Part shown: in pieces, positions 47,609-57,768 of the stretch
Layout of the letters: each line of letters begins with the position of its first letter
How positions within the stretch are numbered: the stretch's first letter is position 1
Assembly: GCF_003932755.1 (NCBI RefSeq)
Contig: NZ_CP024202.1
Coordinates: 4,712,001-4,776,000, forward strand
Direction: 5' to 3'
DNA length: 64,000 nucleotides
DNA from: Methylomicrobium sp. wino1
GTDB taxonomy: Bacteria > Pseudomonadota > Gammaproteobacteria > Methylococcales > Methylomonadaceae
Made by a program: the position numbers and the translations under genes
Notes under the pieces: generated by a model
The model's input: the letters and a program-made list of their open reading frames with translations, nothing else
Told to the model about the DNA's origin: nothing
The model's database searches: none

Positions 47609-48890
47609 ACGATTGACCTCCTTCTTCCGGAAACAAACGACTACCATCTATTTCGAATTTTTGACCGGACGGACGGGAACTGCTTGTCGAAAAATTATTA
47701 TTGACCCTATCGAATCTAAATAGCTCGTTCAGTCTAAACTGCCCTTCATGTAAACCATCCACTTCTGCGATTGAAATGATACGACGCGTTCCGTCCGAAA
47801 ACCGAGCGATTTGAACAATGATATCGATCGCACAGACGATCATTTGCCTAAGTATTTCCGCTCCTCCTTGAAAGTTTGCCAAGGCCGCCAACATTTCCAG
47901 GCGACCTAAAGCGTCCCGAGCGCTATTGGCATGCACCGTACTCATCGAACCGTCATGGCCGGTGTTCATCGCCTGAAGCACATCCAATACTTCTTCACCG
48001 CGCACCTCGCCCAGGATAATCCGATCCGGCCGCATCCGCAAAGCATTGCGAACCAAATCTCGAGCCCTCACCTCACCCGAGCCTTCGACATTAGGCGGGC
48101 GCGTTTCTAGACGAACGACATGATTATGACCGAGTTGGAGTTCCGCTGCGTCCTCAATGGTTACGATTCGCTCTTGCTCTTCGATGAATCGGCTCAATAT
48201 ATTAAGCAACGTCGTTTTACCGGACCCTGTTCCTCCGCTCACCAAAATATTACAACGATATCTGACCGCTTTTCTAAGAAATTGCAGCATCGCTTCATTA
48301 GCCGTCCCATAAACCAACAAATCGGACTCGCGTAGCGGGTCCTTGCGGAATTTGCGCACCGAAAGGCAAGGGCCATCGATAGCCAGCGGCGGTATGATCG
48401 CATTTATCCTGCTACCGTCGGACAAACGCGCATCCACCATCGGACTCGACTCATCCAACCGGCGCCCAAGCGGTGCGATAATTCGCCTAATCACGCGTAG
48501 CACATGGTCATCATCGATAAACCTTAGATCGGCCTGTTCTACCTTTCCATTACGTTCTAAAAAAATATTTCGGGCGCCGTTTACCATGATATCGCTGATT
48601 TGGTCGTCTGCGAGTAGCGATTCAAGCGGACCGTAACCGGTCAGCTCGTTAATCATCTCTTCGGTCAGATCATCGAGATCGTAGCTCGTAACGGCCAGTT
48701 GCAATTGAGCGGCATACCGCGATACATGATCATGTACATAATTTTCGATTTGCTCGTGCGCCCATTCATTCAATGGAACATTGTCTTCTTCAACGCAATC
48801 GATCAAATAACGATGCAAGGAATACTTGAGATCCTGATAAGTTTCGGTATGTTTAAGACTGTAGTCATAGAGCGGATATTTAAGTCCCAT
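47598..48890 (-). CDS. tadA: TadA/CpaF pilus assembly ATPase
   Basis: 430 residues of the VirB11/CpaF type. The Walker A is [10 protein letters not shown] (about residue 213 on), followed by Asp-box, Walker B ([14 protein letters not shown]) and His-box STVHANS. It powers pilus assembly on the cytoplasmic face. It is 11 bp downstream of tadZ. Confidence 0.95.
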   Translation of the reverse strand: MGLKYPLYDYSLKHTETYQDLKYSLHRYLIDCVEEDNVPLNEWAHEQIENYVHDHVSRYAAQLQLAVTSYDLDDLTEEMINELTGYGPLESLLADDQISDIMVNGARNIFLERNGKVEQADLRFIDDDHVLRVIRRIIAPLGRRLDESSPMVDARLSDGSRINAIIPPLAIDGPCLSVRKFRKDPLRESDLLVYGTANEAMLQFLRKAVRYRCNILVSGGTGSGKTTLLNILSRFIEEQERIVTIEDAAELQLGHNHVVRLETRPPNVEGSGEVRARDLVRNALRMRPDRIILGEVRGEEVLDVLQAMNTGHDGSMSTVHANSARDALGRLEMLAALANFQGGAEILRQMIVCAIDIIVQIARFSDGTRRIISIAEVDGLHEGQFRLNELFRFDRVNNNFSTSSSRPSGQKFEIDGSRLFPEEGGQSFDQ

Positions 48891-48901
48891 GCTAAATGCC
48901 T

Positions 48902-50119
48902 CTACTTAACACCGAACCAAGAAACCAGATTTTTGAAAACCCCATTGTTTTTATTTTCTTTTTTAACCTCGCCGAGATCGCGACTCATGATCTTCTTCGC
49001 TAACTTTTTAATCGCCAGAGTATAGGGATCGCGGGGGGCGCATTTGAATAAACTTTCACCGGAATTCATCATGCTTAATCTTGCCATGCCGGAGGGCGGC
49101 AATGTCGTCTGGAGCGGCAAACCGAATCCGCGCGATAAACTTTCGGCATCCGGAGGCAACTGAGGAAGATAACGGTCGACGATTAGCTCAACGGAATCCA
49201 TCGGAATCTTATGCTCGATCATTTTCTTTACTAATTGCATATTTTGCTTACAACTAGGCACACTCTGCTCAACGACCACCAGCGTATTATCGGCATTACT
49301 GAGCAGTAAGTAGAGAAAATCCGATCTTGGAACACCGCCGAGATTAAGGATGATCCGAGAGAAATAACGACGTAGCATACCGAGCAAGACATAAATATCC
49401 GCGGAAGTAATTTCACTCATCGCGCTTTGCTCTTCCGGTAATGCCAATAAACTGAGACCGCTCTCATGTTTGGCGAAAGCGCTATCGATCAACATCGAAT
49501 CGAGACGACGTAAACTCCTGACCGCATCGCTAAAACTGTAAGGCGAATTGAGCCCGAGATAAGTCAAAGTATCTCCGACTGGATTCCCAAGATCGAGTAG
49601 CAGCGTATTGCGCTCTGTTTGTTTGCCTTGCATGGCCAGAGCTAGATGAAGCGCCAGCATGGGCGTATCAGCCCCTGGACGGGCGCTGACTAAAGCGGTA
49701 ATTTTACCCAACGAAGCAGTCGGCACATTGGGAGCCGGTGCGCGATTTTGCAAGCGTTGAACCAGATTAATCACTTCACCGGGGCGGCTGCCGGATACAA
49801 TATAATCACGCGCACCGGCGCGCATGGCAGCCAGCAACATCGCATTATCGACATGGTCGGCCATCGCGATCACCGACAATAATGGTTTAACCGCAACCAA
49901 ACCTTCGATCAGCGCGGTATCTTGCCGTAGCGACAACTCCGTCAATGCCACAAAAACGACTTGCGCACCGGTCAAATCGAGTATCTGTCGCACGCGCTCC
50001 ATGGACGGAGAGTCGGCAACAACCACTTCGCCCTCGTCACGAAACACCGTTTGCAACCAACGTAAGTGCTCCTGATTATTGGTGACAGCGACGTAAGTAT
50101 GTTTGCGTATAATCGTCAT
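48902..50119 (-). CDS. tadZ: TadZ/CpaE atypical MinD-like ATPase
   Basis: 405 residues from the ATG at 50119 (MTIIRKHTYVAV); a longer reading to 50227 lies inside the upstream secretin. An N-terminal receiver-like domain (about 1-125) precedes a MinD-like domain. The Walker A position reads SARPGADTP, lacking the lysine of ParA proteins, as in many TadZ/CpaE members. TadZ places the Tad machinery, often at a pole (known from homologues). Confidence 0.88.
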   Translation of the reverse strand: MTIIRKHTYVAVTNNQEHLRWLQTVFRDEGEVVVADSPSMERVRQILDLTGAQVVFVALTELSLRQDTALIEGLVAVKPLLSVIAMADHVDNAMLLAAMRAGARDYIVSGSRPGEVINLVQRLQNRAPAPNVPTASLGKITALVSARPGADTPMLALHLALAMQGKQTERNTLLLDLGNPVGDTLTYLGLNSPYSFSDAVRSLRRLDSMLIDSAFAKHESGLSLLALPEEQSAMSEITSADIYVLLGMLRRYFSRIILNLGGVPRSDFLYLLLSNADNTLVVVEQSVPSCKQNMQLVKKMIEHKIPMDSVELIVDRYLPQLPPDAESLSRGFGLPLQTTLPPSGMARLSMMNSGESLFKCAPRDPYTLAIKKLAKKIMSRDLGEVKKENKNNGVFKNLVSWFGVK

Positions 50120-50123
50120 GTCG

Positions 50124-51485
50124 TTATTTAGAAAAGCCCGACCGTGCGGGAGCCTTGACCTTAAACGAGCCCGACTCCAGGAAGAATGTTTGAAAAAAAT
50201 TCGGGTCGTATTGTCGGAAACGTTCACCCGGCATCGCCGGTAAATCGGCGCCTTTCGCGAGTGGCTGCACCAAATGCGGCGTTACCACCATAATTAACTC
50301 CCTATCGTTGCGATCAATATGTGTGGAACGAAAAAATGCGCCGAGAACCGGAATATCGCCTAGCCATGGGAATTTATCGACACTCGCCAAGGTATTCTGA
50401 CTGACTAAGCCGCTAATCACGAAACTTTCGCCATCACCCAATGATATACTGGTATCGGTTCGGCGAACGCGCAAGGCCGGCACCGCGACGCCTCCGCTTT
50501 GGATACCGGCGGTAAAATCCAGCTCACTGACTTCGGGCGCGACTTTTAAAGCGATATGGTTTTGATCCAGCACTGTCGGCGTCAACGACACACGCACCCC
50601 AAACTCCTTGAATCGAATGGTATTGCTGCCGGACTGCGCACCGCCCTGGGGAACAGGAATAGGAAATTCGCCACCCGCTAAAAAATTGGCGCTTTGTCCG
50701 CTCATCGCCATTAACGAGGGCTCGGCCAGTGTATAGGCAAAACCGTTGTTTTCAAGAATGGAAACCACGCCGAGAATACCTTCGCTGGCATTACCGTAAA
50801 GAAAATTGAAAGCCTGGGCATGAGGAAAGAAGCCGCTACTAAGCAAAGAAATCGCACCTTCGCCAGCCGATTCAAAACTGCCGACACCACTCAAATTTCC
50901 CGGCGTGGAGAGGGCCAAGGTTGTGTTAGCGGTATTTCTTCCGAGAAATAGACCGGCATTCTGCATGCGTCTGCGGCTGACTTCAACAATTTTGATATCG
51001 ATCTGCACTTGCGTATCGAAATCCAACGTCGTGGCGTCAATTGTGGATTCACTTTTTTCACTCAACGCCTCGAGCGCTTGATGATGTGCTTCGAGCGATG
51101 CACTATTACCGGTTAATTTTAGCTTTTTACCGGCTTCCGCGACTTGTAAACCAACTTGTTCTAGCTGGTCAAGCGCATGCCTTTCCAAACTAGCGGATGC
51201 TGTAACCATTAATTCCGCTTGAAAATCCGGCGCTGTAGAATCCGCGCCATGCCAAAACATCAAATTCGTCACGCCCGGTTTTTTAGGCGTAATCAACAAT
51301 TGCCGATCGTCGATTACATCGATATCGGCAATTTGCGAATCGCCAATGGCGATACGTTTAAATCCACTTAAATAACGGAAGCTACGTTGCTTACCTATTT
51401 CGATATGGATCGTAGAATCGAAGGCATAGGATAAATGAGTCGCTCCTAAAAAAATCGCAAAAAATACAGCTTTGAAAAAGTTCAT
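50124..51485 (-). CDS. rcpA: Tad secretin RcpA/CpaC
   Basis: 453 residues. A signal peptide is followed by the N-terminal BON/STN-like domains (IGKQRSFRYLSGFKRIAIGD). The C-terminal secretin domain has SLMAMSGQSANFLAGGEFPIPVPQ and DKFPWLGDIPVLGAFFRS. It forms the outer-membrane pore for the Flp pilus. It starts 51 bp after the cpaB end. Confidence 0.93.
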   Translation of the reverse strand: MNFFKAVFFAIFLGATHLSYAFDSTIHIEIGKQRSFRYLSGFKRIAIGDSQIADIDVIDDRQLLITPKKPGVTNLMFWHGADSTAPDFQAELMVTASASLERHALDQLEQVGLQVAEAGKKLKLTGNSASLEAHHQALEALSEKSESTIDATTLDFDTQVQIDIKIVEVSRRRMQNAGLFLGRNTANTTLALSTPGNLSGVGSFESAGEGAISLLSSGFFPHAQAFNFLYGNASEGILGVVSILENNGFAYTLAEPSLMAMSGQSANFLAGGEFPIPVPQGGAQSGSNTIRFKEFGVRVSLTPTVLDQNHIALKVAPEVSELDFTAGIQSGGVAVPALRVRRTDTSISLGDGESFVISGLVSQNTLASVDKFPWLGDIPVLGAFFRSTHIDRNDRELIMVVTPHLVQPLAKGADLPAMPGERFRQYDPNFFQTFFLESGSFKVKAPARSGFSK

Positions 51486-51536
51486 CTTGGCAATTGCTTA
51501 ACCCATCTTTGTAATAATCCTATTCGACAAGGCACA

Positions 51537-52511
51537 TTAACGCCCCAAGGTCAAAGTTTCAATTGAACTCCCTCGATGTACAACGATACTTCCTTGATCC
51601 CGAGAACCGATGCTTTCGACATGAGCAGTCGACAGCACCGATCCAGGTCTAAGCAAATCACTTAATACTCTATAATACCTACGCTGCGGGTCTTGTTCGG
51701 ATTCGGCATAAAAATAATCGATATCGTTTGCACCAACCTCGTTGCTAGCCGGAACCTTAGCTCCTTGTTCGACGCCCCGTAGCGCCAGCCTAATCTTGCC
51801 GCCGGATTCGGCTAGCATCAGTATTGACGCATCGGACTCGGCGACGGCTAATACGGCAGTCTTGCTTTTTTTACCGGTAGGCTCTACTTTCTTAGACTGC
51901 CCGGTAACGGCTTTGATGCCGCCGCTACTTGGTTCTGGCTGGCGACCGCCCTCATCAGAATGCTGATCCGGAGACTCTAGCATATTACCGAAAGCCAGCA
52001 CGCGCACATTCGTTAAAACCACTTGGGCGGAACTATTCGGCCCCGTTTCACGATCAGCCCGCAAATAAAGAAGCACATCGACGTGATCTCCCGGTTCGAT
52101 GAAACCGCCTGCCCCTGTAACTTCGTCGACCTTAACAGCTAGGGCCCGTTCTCCATGATGAAGGCTCAGCGCCAGTTGACTATAAGTAGGGAAATGTCCG
52201 GACATCAGCATTTCCCCCGTGGCGATATCAACTCTAGGTCTGCGGCCAACAATAGCGACACCTGAAGCGTAAGATCGGACCGGACGGGTCGGCACAAGCG
52301 CGGTGGTCAAATCATCCTCAACAATAACCTGCCCCGCCGGAATATCCCGCGCGGCAAATACGACCGCCTCGCCTTTTGGCTCGGTCACCTCGACGCGCAC
52401 GACTTCTTGTTTGGGCGGTTGATGCTGACTGGCTCGATAACCGAAATAACCGATCGCAATAGCACCGATCGCCAACAATAAAGCGAGTACTCGTAAAACC
52501 GTACTACTCAT
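51537..52511 (-). CDS. cpaB: RcpC/CpaB pilus assembly protein
   Basis: 324 residues with one N-terminal membrane helix. A SAF-like domain follows (VFAARDIPAGQVIVEDDLTTALV, then the DVATGEMLMSGHF pattern). CpaB is a periplasmic partner of the secretin. Some residues (about 185-225) are low-complexity Ser/Gly/Lys. It precedes rcpA in the usual order. Confidence 0.92.
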   Translation of the reverse strand: MSSTVLRVLALLLAIGAIAIGYFGYRASQHQPPKQEVVRVEVTEPKGEAVVFAARDIPAGQVIVEDDLTTALVPTRPVRSYASGVAIVGRRPRVDIATGEMLMSGHFPTYSQLALSLHHGERALAVKVDEVTGAGGFIEPGDHVDVLLYLRADRETGPNSSAQVVLTNVRVLAFGNMLESPDQHSDEGGRQPEPSSGGIKAVTGQSKKVEPTGKKSKTAVLAVAESDASILMLAESGGKIRLALRGVEQGAKVPASNEVGANDIDYFYAESEQDPQRRYYRVLSDLLRPGSVLSTAHVESIGSRDQGSIVVHRGSSIETLTLGR

Positions 52512-52946
52512 GTTACCTCCTCCATCGACCGCGTCAGTCTATTTTAATATTATACTTCGACCGTTGTGCGAATTATCCCCAGTACTCAGCCAAGCATTTT
52601 GACGAGTACAAACATCAATTCGTTTTGAGCGTTTCGTCCGCGCCCCGGAGAATGCTAAGGGAAATAATTATATACTATTTGAGGCTTTAAAATTCGAATC
52701 CCGCAAGTGACGCTACGGTTTTCAAACGACTCCCTTTTGATTGAAAAACCGTCTAAGAATAAAAAGGTATGGAATGTGTCTATCGAGGACCGCCGTTCAC
52801 CCAACTCCCTGCTACCGACATCCTCGCTAACCACACCCCATACCTTCATAAAGTTAACTGATTTTTGAGTATAAAGGGAATAAAGAAAAATGTAGCGATG
52901 AAACTTGTTAGAGTTTTGAAAGCAGACACTCAGCTTGAGTAGCGGC
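52512..52946. repeat. 435-bp gap with dispersed repeat B, copy 3 (52729-52878)
   Basis: At 52729-52878 the sequence is an inverted, shorter (150 bp) form of repeat B: actcccttttgattgaaaaa at left, cataccttcataaagttaac and gatttttgagtataaaggga at right. No gene, promoter or terminator was seen in the rest. It separates tadE from cpaB. Confidence 0.7.
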
Positions 52947-53471
52947 CTATAGCTCTACAGAGGCCCGCCCGGTTAAATGCTGAGGCAATCTTGGCACCGC
53001 GCCGATTCCGGGGAAAACTAAAATCGGGACCAATGGATTATCAGGATAATCAACAAAGCTAACCGTTACAGTCAATAAACCACTTGCTGGGTCGAAAGCT
53101 ACCTGAACATTCTGATTAGCCTCTCCTAACACCGCTACATGAGCGGCGGGTGGCAGCCAATTTAATAGCTCTCCTACAACATTACGAACTCTAGGCACCA
53201 CACCATTTTGAATGTAATCGTCAGTACTACCGAATTCGGTCGATTCCACGGCAACGGCCGACCTGGCTCCTGAAGCTGCCGCATGCTGGAACGCCTGCAA
53301 CATCAAAAGCGGCATCGAATAACTGACGATGGCGTAAAACAATGTAAAAAAAATGACGAACAACAGCGCCGCTTCAATGGCCGCAGCTCCACGCTGGATA
53401 CGCAAACCGATTGATAATGGCTTAATATGAGGCTGTTGACGAATTGCTTGCTTCATCGATAACTCGCTCAT
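52947..53471 (-). CDS. tadE: TadE-like pseudopilin
   Basis: 174 residues from the ATG at 53471; a TTG at 53498 would add nine residues. RGAAAIEAALLFVIFFTLFYAI is the TadE signature: a short basic leader, then a hydrophobic helix with the glutamate of the prepilin-type cleavage region. It is probably processed by the prepilin peptidase encoded upstream and forms a minor pilin. No tadF was found next to it. Confidence 0.88.
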   Translation of the reverse strand: MSELSMKQAIRQQPHIKPLSIGLRIQRGAAAIEAALLFVIFFTLFYAIVSYSMPLLMLQAFQHAAASGARSAVAVESTEFGSTDDYIQNGVVPRVRNVVGELLNWLPPAAHVAVLGEANQNVQVAFDPASGLLTVTVSFVDYPDNPLVPILVFPGIGAVPRLPQHLTGRASVEL

Positions 53472-53737
53472 TCGAGACTGTAAAAGAATTTTGGCCAAGG
53501 CATCATAAAAAAGCCCTATTCGCCATGAAGCCCACGAAGATAACGAAGAAAAGAACTAGAAAATCAATGAAATACTTCTTAATATTCTTTATGTTTGATT
53601 CCTTGTCATCGAATATATTCACAGTTTCGCAGGCATCTCTCAAAGCTGCCGGCAGTTCTCACGCTATTGAAAATAGCGATTCATGGCTTACAAAGCCAAG
53701 CAGGTCGTGCTACGGCAGACGCCTAACCCGTGTCTGA
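53472..53737. other. 266-bp gap, no recognised feature
   Basis: AT-rich sequence with several short direct words and no clear ribosome site or terminator. Small readings here have no domain and no support. Confidence 0.5.
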
Positions 53738-54262
53738 TTAAAACGGTAATTGCGCCAAGCCGGAACCGACCCCAAATAAAGCAACGAGAAATCCGACCGC
53801 CAGCGCCGAACCAAACGGTAGGAATCTGCCTTTCGGTTCGGGCACTCCGGCAATGGAGATACCCATGCGCGACAACGGCAGCTCCAACCGAAAAAACCAT
53901 CGGTACGCCGCCAGCCACAACAAGGCGACTCCGCCCGCCAACAAACCCGCCACGGCAAACGTAATCAATGTCGCATCGACGCCGCCCAGCAAGCCCATAG
54001 CGGCAAAGAGTTTAACATCGCCCGCACCGAGCTTCTTCAAGACATAGCCGGGCAAGGCAAAGGCCAGTGCCAAGGCCCAACCGGCCAGCCCCGCCGTTAA
54101 CGACAAACCCAGCCAACCTTGCCCGGTCACGGCATAAGCCGCCACCGCCGCGCCTTGCGCGCCAAACGTCAGGCCATTGGGTATACGGCGCTGCGCCATA
54201 TCACACCCACCGCAAACAAGCGTCCATAACGCTACCAACCAATAGGGTAGTGACACTAACAT
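53738..54262 (-). CDS. tadV: Prepilin peptidase TadV/CpaA
   Basis: 174 residues, the short A24 type without an N-methyltransferase domain. About five membrane helices carry the two catalytic aspartates: GCDMAQRRIPN and GAGDVKLF. It cleaves the leader of Flp and TadE-type pilins. Starts 36 bp after the flp stop. Confidence 0.92.
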   Translation of the reverse strand: MLVSLPYWLVALWTLVCGGCDMAQRRIPNGLTFGAQGAAVAAYAVTGQGWLGLSLTAGLAGWALALAFALPGYVLKKLGAGDVKLFAAMGLLGGVDATLITFAVAGLLAGGVALLWLAAYRWFFRLELPLSRMGISIAGVPEPKGRFLPFGSALAVGFLVALFGVGSGLAQLPF

Positions 54263-54298
54263 GACTAAGGCAATGGCCGAATCTAAACCACAGAATAT

Positions 54299-54484
54299 TT
54301 ATTCTGAAGACGGTAAGGCACTTTGAATCTGGCCAAATAAATTTGAAACCGCAGTATTAATAGGATCTACAAAAGCAATTAACGCCAAGGCAACCATTGC
54401 TGCAATCAACGCATATTCAATTGCACTCGCACCTTCCTCATCGCACAGAAACTCGCCCCACCATTGTTTAAATTTAATATTCAT
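54299..54484 (-). CDS. flp: Flp major pilin prepilin
   Basis: 61 residues. The leader ends at DEEGASAIEYALIAAMVALALIAF, where cleavage after Gly18 would leave Glu at position 5 and Tyr at 6, as in Flp pilins. The ATG follows aaggagagg, a strong ribosome site. It is the first gene of the Tad cluster and the likely structural pilin. Its region upstream (54485-54938) holds no other credible gene. Confidence 0.95.
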   Translation of the reverse strand: MNIKFKQWWGEFLCDEEGASAIEYALIAAMVALALIAFVDPINTAVSNLFGQIQSALPSSE

Positions 54485-54938
54485 TTTTAACCTCTCCTTG
54501 GGTTATCAATTGACATTGCCCAATTTAGATATTGTTGAAGGCTAACGATTCCTTTCGACTTTTTACGTCTTAACCTAAAACGCTAGATTAATCCGTTAGT
54601 TAATTATTATTCTCTTCCTTGCTAGCCATAGTCACAGAAAACCGTTAAAAAAAAGCCCGGCTTATTCACAGTTCTTAACTATTTGTTTTAACAATTTAAC
54701 GATACCGGCTGACGTGCCTTTCATCGACCAAATCCTGACAGGCTTTATGAGCCTATGACATTGTACTTCTTGATTATCAAATGCTTCAGATCCGCCGGCA
54801 ACCATCATCAAGACAAGCTCGCCTGGCAATCGCACCCGACCCAATTAGGCATTTATCTCGCATGAGATAAGACAAACGGCTCCAAGGCCTTGACGCACAA
54901 GAGTTAAGATCCTAAGCTTCCAACTCCGCCTGGTCAAG
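54485..54938. other. 454-bp upstream region of flp, no clear gene
   Basis: It is AT-rich and probably contains the Tad promoter, but no consensus is convincing. A 60-residue reading at 54662-54844 has no recognisable domain, signal or ribosome site and is left out. Confidence 0.45.
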
Positions 54939-56312
54939 CTATTTCCTATCAAAAAACTCAACTTTTAGACTGTTTTCCGAGTTCACGTTACGAGCGCTAA
55001 AGTAGCGCCGCGTCTCAGCGCGCACAACGTTAGAGAGCAGCAACAGCCCAATCAAGTTGGGCATGGCCATTAGGCCATTCATCAGGTCCGAGAAATTCCA
55101 CACCAATTCCAGCTGCATCGTCGCGCCGATCACGATGACAGCAACGAAGACAACGCGATAAAGCACAATGACTCGCGCGCCGAGTAAATATTCTACGGCT
55201 TTTTCGCCGTAATAGCTCCAACCGATCAACGTCGAAAATGCGAATAATACTGTCGCCAGCGCGACGACCAGCGTTCCGGCACTACCCAGCGTCTCGGCAA
55301 AACTCAAGCTAGTCAGAACCCCGGCACTGACACCTTCAGTCCACGGTGTCGCGGTTAGAATAACCAGCGCGGTGATCGTACACACCAGCAAGGTATCGAT
55401 AAACGTTTGCGTCATCGATACCAGAGCTTGCTTGACCGGATCGCAAGTCCGCGCGGCCGCGGCGGCTATCGGCGCCGAGCCGAGCCCCGATTCGTTGGAA
55501 AACACCCCACGCGCCACGCCGAAGCGGATAGCGGCGGCGATAGTTGCACCGGCAAACCCGCCGCCAGCCGCAATCGGACTAAAAGCGTGATAAAAAATTA
55601 AACGCAACGCGTCCGGTACTTCACTGATATTGATCGCGATAACGGTCAGTGCGGCACCGATATAGAGCACGATCATGAACGGCACCAGCATTGATGTAAA
55701 TCGACCGATGGAACGAATGCCGCCGATCAGCACGAAGCCGGTCAACGACATCAATACAATACCGGTCGCCCAGGGTTCGACGCCGAAGATCTTGTCCAGC
55801 ATGACCGCGACCGAATTAGCTTGAGTCATGTTGCCGATGCCGAACGCCGCGCCGGCCGTGAACACCGCAAACAGCCAACCCAACCAAGGCAGCCCCGCAC
55901 CCTTGGCAATGTAATACATCGGGCCACCGCGCATGCCATACTTACCTTGCTCGCGGTATTTAACCGCCAATACCGCCTCGGCATACTTGGTCGCCATGCC
56001 GACGATGCCGGTCATCCACATCCAAAATACCGCGCCCGGCCCACCCAGTGTGATCGCGGTTGCCACCCCGACGATGTTACCGATACCGACCGTGGCCGCC
56101 AATGCGGTGGTCAAGGCAGCAAAATGACTGATATCGCCGACCCCCTCGTGATCCTTGTCGAAAATCAATTTCAATGCGTGGCCGAGCGCCCGAAATTGCA
56201 AGCCGCGCAACAGAATCGTCAAATACAGTCCGGTACCCACCAACAAAATGAGCATCGGCGCGCCCCAGACCCAGCCCGATAAAGCAGCAACAACATTTTC
56301 GAAGGTTTCCAT
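54939..56312 (-). CDS. Alanine/glycine:cation symporter (AGCS family)
   Basis: 457 residues with about ten or eleven membrane helices, the normal size of the family. Conserved AGCS stretches include GGISHFAALTTALAATVGIGNI-type sequence at about residue 60-80, GNMTQANSVA and FSNESGLGSAPIAAAA. It imports alanine or glycine together with sodium. It is transcribed toward the TadV/flp end and is separate from the Tad genes. No regulatory site was recognised. Confidence 0.92.
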   Translation of the reverse strand: METFENVVAALSGWVWGAPMLILLVGTGLYLTILLRGLQFRALGHALKLIFDKDHEGVGDISHFAALTTALAATVGIGNIVGVATAITLGGPGAVFWMWMTGIVGMATKYAEAVLAVKYREQGKYGMRGGPMYYIAKGAGLPWLGWLFAVFTAGAAFGIGNMTQANSVAVMLDKIFGVEPWATGIVLMSLTGFVLIGGIRSIGRFTSMLVPFMIVLYIGAALTVIAINISEVPDALRLIFYHAFSPIAAGGGFAGATIAAAIRFGVARGVFSNESGLGSAPIAAAAARTCDPVKQALVSMTQTFIDTLLVCTITALVILTATPWTEGVSAGVLTSLSFAETLGSAGTLVVALATVLFAFSTLIGWSYYGEKAVEYLLGARVIVLYRVVFVAVIVIGATMQLELVWNFSDLMNGLMAMPNLIGLLLLSNVVRAETRRYFSARNVNSENSLKVEFFDRK

Positions 56313-56338
56313 GGATATTCTCTTTATTGGTATTCGGC

Positions 56339-56821
56339 TTAGTTCGCGTCCAAGGATTGCATATTCCGGAACGCGGCAAAGAGTTTATAGAGCAGCGCTT
56401 TTTCACTTTCGATAATACGACCTCGTAAAGCATAGGGGTATTGTGTCGTGCAAGCAGCGGCGATATCCATGCAATATTTCAGAATGCTTCGAGTCCGCTC
56501 AGGATCGGTCGATAGCGCCGAGCCGACGACCATTTCGTTCAACGCGTCGAGCAGTCTTTGCTGCGGCCGTTGATGTGCGAAACGTTCTAAAAAATCATTC
56601 GCGTCATCGGTCGATATCAATGGAATTCCCGCCGCACGGTCAAGATGCGCGATGTGTTCTATGGTAAATTGATACAGCAATGCCAGCTCGGCTGGTTGAT
56701 TCTCGCCGTCGGCCCATATCATTTCAATTAGCGGGATAAGATCTAGGAAATAGTAATCCGAAAGTTTAAGCTCGAACTCTTTTGCCAATAATTCAAAGTT
56801 ATTTTGTTTGTCGTTACTCAT
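56339..56821 (-). CDS. TerB-like helical hypothetical protein
   Basis: 160 residues from the ATG at 56821; the longer reading adds eight residues. It is all-helical in appearance, with the IWADGENQPAELALLYQF stretch (acidic ADG then Glu) reminiscent of TerB (tellurite-resistance) domains, which bind metal. This similarity is weak. It ends 26 bp before the symporter start, on the same strand, so cotranscription is likely. The role is unknown. Confidence 0.55.
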   Translation of the reverse strand: MSNDKQNNFELLAKEFELKLSDYYFLDLIPLIEMIWADGENQPAELALLYQFTIEHIAHLDRAAGIPLISTDDANDFLERFAHQRPQQRLLDALNEMVVGSALSTDPERTRSILKYCMDIAAACTTQYPYALRGRIIESEKALLYKLFAAFRNMQSLDAN

Positions 56822-57023
56822 AAGGCAACCATTATGCCAGTCCAATTGAAATGTTAATCCAGCTTTAACATTTACCTATTATACCTTTCACACTTCAAGT
56901 TTCTTGGCAAAAACAAAATGTTGGGGGCGGGTTAAATAACCCGTCCCGCAGAGGGATGCCATGTTTTCTCGTTTTCGAGCCCTGCACAACTAACTCGCAA
57001 AATACGCAGCATTTTTCAGGCAT

Positions 57024-57062
57024 AAAAAAACCCGCGCCCAGTTCATGGGCGCGGGTTTTTTT
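57024..57062 (-). terminator. Rho-independent terminator of the cold-shock gene
   Basis: A perfect 10-bp stem (cccgcgccca / tgggcgcggg) with a 5-nt loop. It is flanked by seven A and seven T, so it can work in both directions; on the minus strand it follows the csp stop by 9 bp. Confidence 0.95.
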
Positions 57063-57070
57063 AAATCGGT

Positions 57071-57292
57071 TTAGATAACCGTTACTTCTTCGGCTTGCGG
57101 TCCTTTTGGGCCGCGAGTAATTTTAAACTGAACATGCTGGCCTTCATCCAGTGATTTGTAGCTGCTGGTGCCGCTCAGGATATTCCGGAAATGAACGAAA
57201 ACGTCCGGACCTTGTTGTTGTTCGATAAAACCGAAACCTTTATCTGAATTAAACCATTTAACGGTGCCGGTAGTCATTGCTGCAGTATTCAT
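57071..57292 (-). CDS. Cold-shock domain protein (Csp family)
   Basis: 73 residues. The RNP1 motif is KGFGFIEQ and RNP2 is VFVHF, with the start [10 protein letters not shown] normal for CspA-type proteins. The ATG at 57292 is chosen because aggactt sits just before it; MTTG at 57277 lacks such a site. It binds single-stranded RNA or DNA as an RNA chaperone. Promoter and terminator are both visible. Confidence 0.96.
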   Translation of the reverse strand: MNTAAMTTGTVKWFNSDKGFGFIEQQQGPDVFVHFRNILSGTSSYKSLDEGQHVQFKITRGPKGPQAEEVTVI

Positions 57293-57470
57293 AGTAAGTC
57301 CTATAAAATTTTTAAATTAAAACCTTAAGAAAGGCGGGTAAAGCTGATAACGAGGAAATTACTATATGAAAAACAGGACGAATAACTACTAAGACATCGA
57401 AATGGTAAACAAAGGTAAATCTAGTTTTCTAGCTGGAGCTCATTGTAGGCCGATTATTAGCATTGTCAAT
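57293..57470 (-). promoter_or_regulatory. csp promoter and long 5' leader
   Basis: On the minus strand TTGACA (57464-57469) and TACAAT (57442-57447) are 16 bp apart, a strong sigma-70 promoter. The predicted transcript start near 57435 leaves a leader of about 140 nt before the ATG. Long leaders of this kind control cspA-type genes by temperature-dependent folding; that this leader does so is inference. Confidence 0.75.
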
Positions 57471-57579
57471 TTAATTCTGGAAAATCCGTCGATTTATTCT
57501 GTTTCCCTAGATTCTTCGCTCGTCGTCGCTTATATAAGTCGTCGATACTGCTGATTGTCGCCTAACGCTCTTGTCTTTC

Positions 57580-57728
57580 CCTCACCTAGCGTTAGGTGAG
57601 GGACGATCTGGAAATCGCTCCCACAAAGCAGCATCGGACCCCTTGTGGGATCGACGCCTTCGTCGCGGCTATCGAAGCCGCTAACGCTTTAACACCAATA
57701 GCCTTTCCGGACGGCACGACCATTTAGC
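57580..57728. repeat. Palindrome unit plus element A-like segment
   Basis: It begins with the cctcacctagcgttaggtga palindrome, then aatcgctcccac / tgtgggatcgacgcc arms. It continues with ctatcgaagccgctaacgct and a segment (about 57665-57728) matching 8935-9000 of element A copy 1. Confidence 0.65.
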
Positions 57729-57768
57729 GCTGGAAAGAAAAATAGCGAGCCCGAAAGCCTGGCCGATT

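Noticed and set aside
49600-49720. Frameshift in tadZ because the Walker A lysine is missing
   Set aside because: The frame is intact over the full length, and many TadZ/CpaE proteins naturally lack this lysine.
53444-53737. 97-residue plus-strand reading between tadE and tadV
   Set aside because: It runs into tadE on the opposite strand and has no domain; chance reading.
54662-54844. 60-residue reading upstream of flp
   Set aside because: No ribosome site, domain or signal peptide; probably chance.
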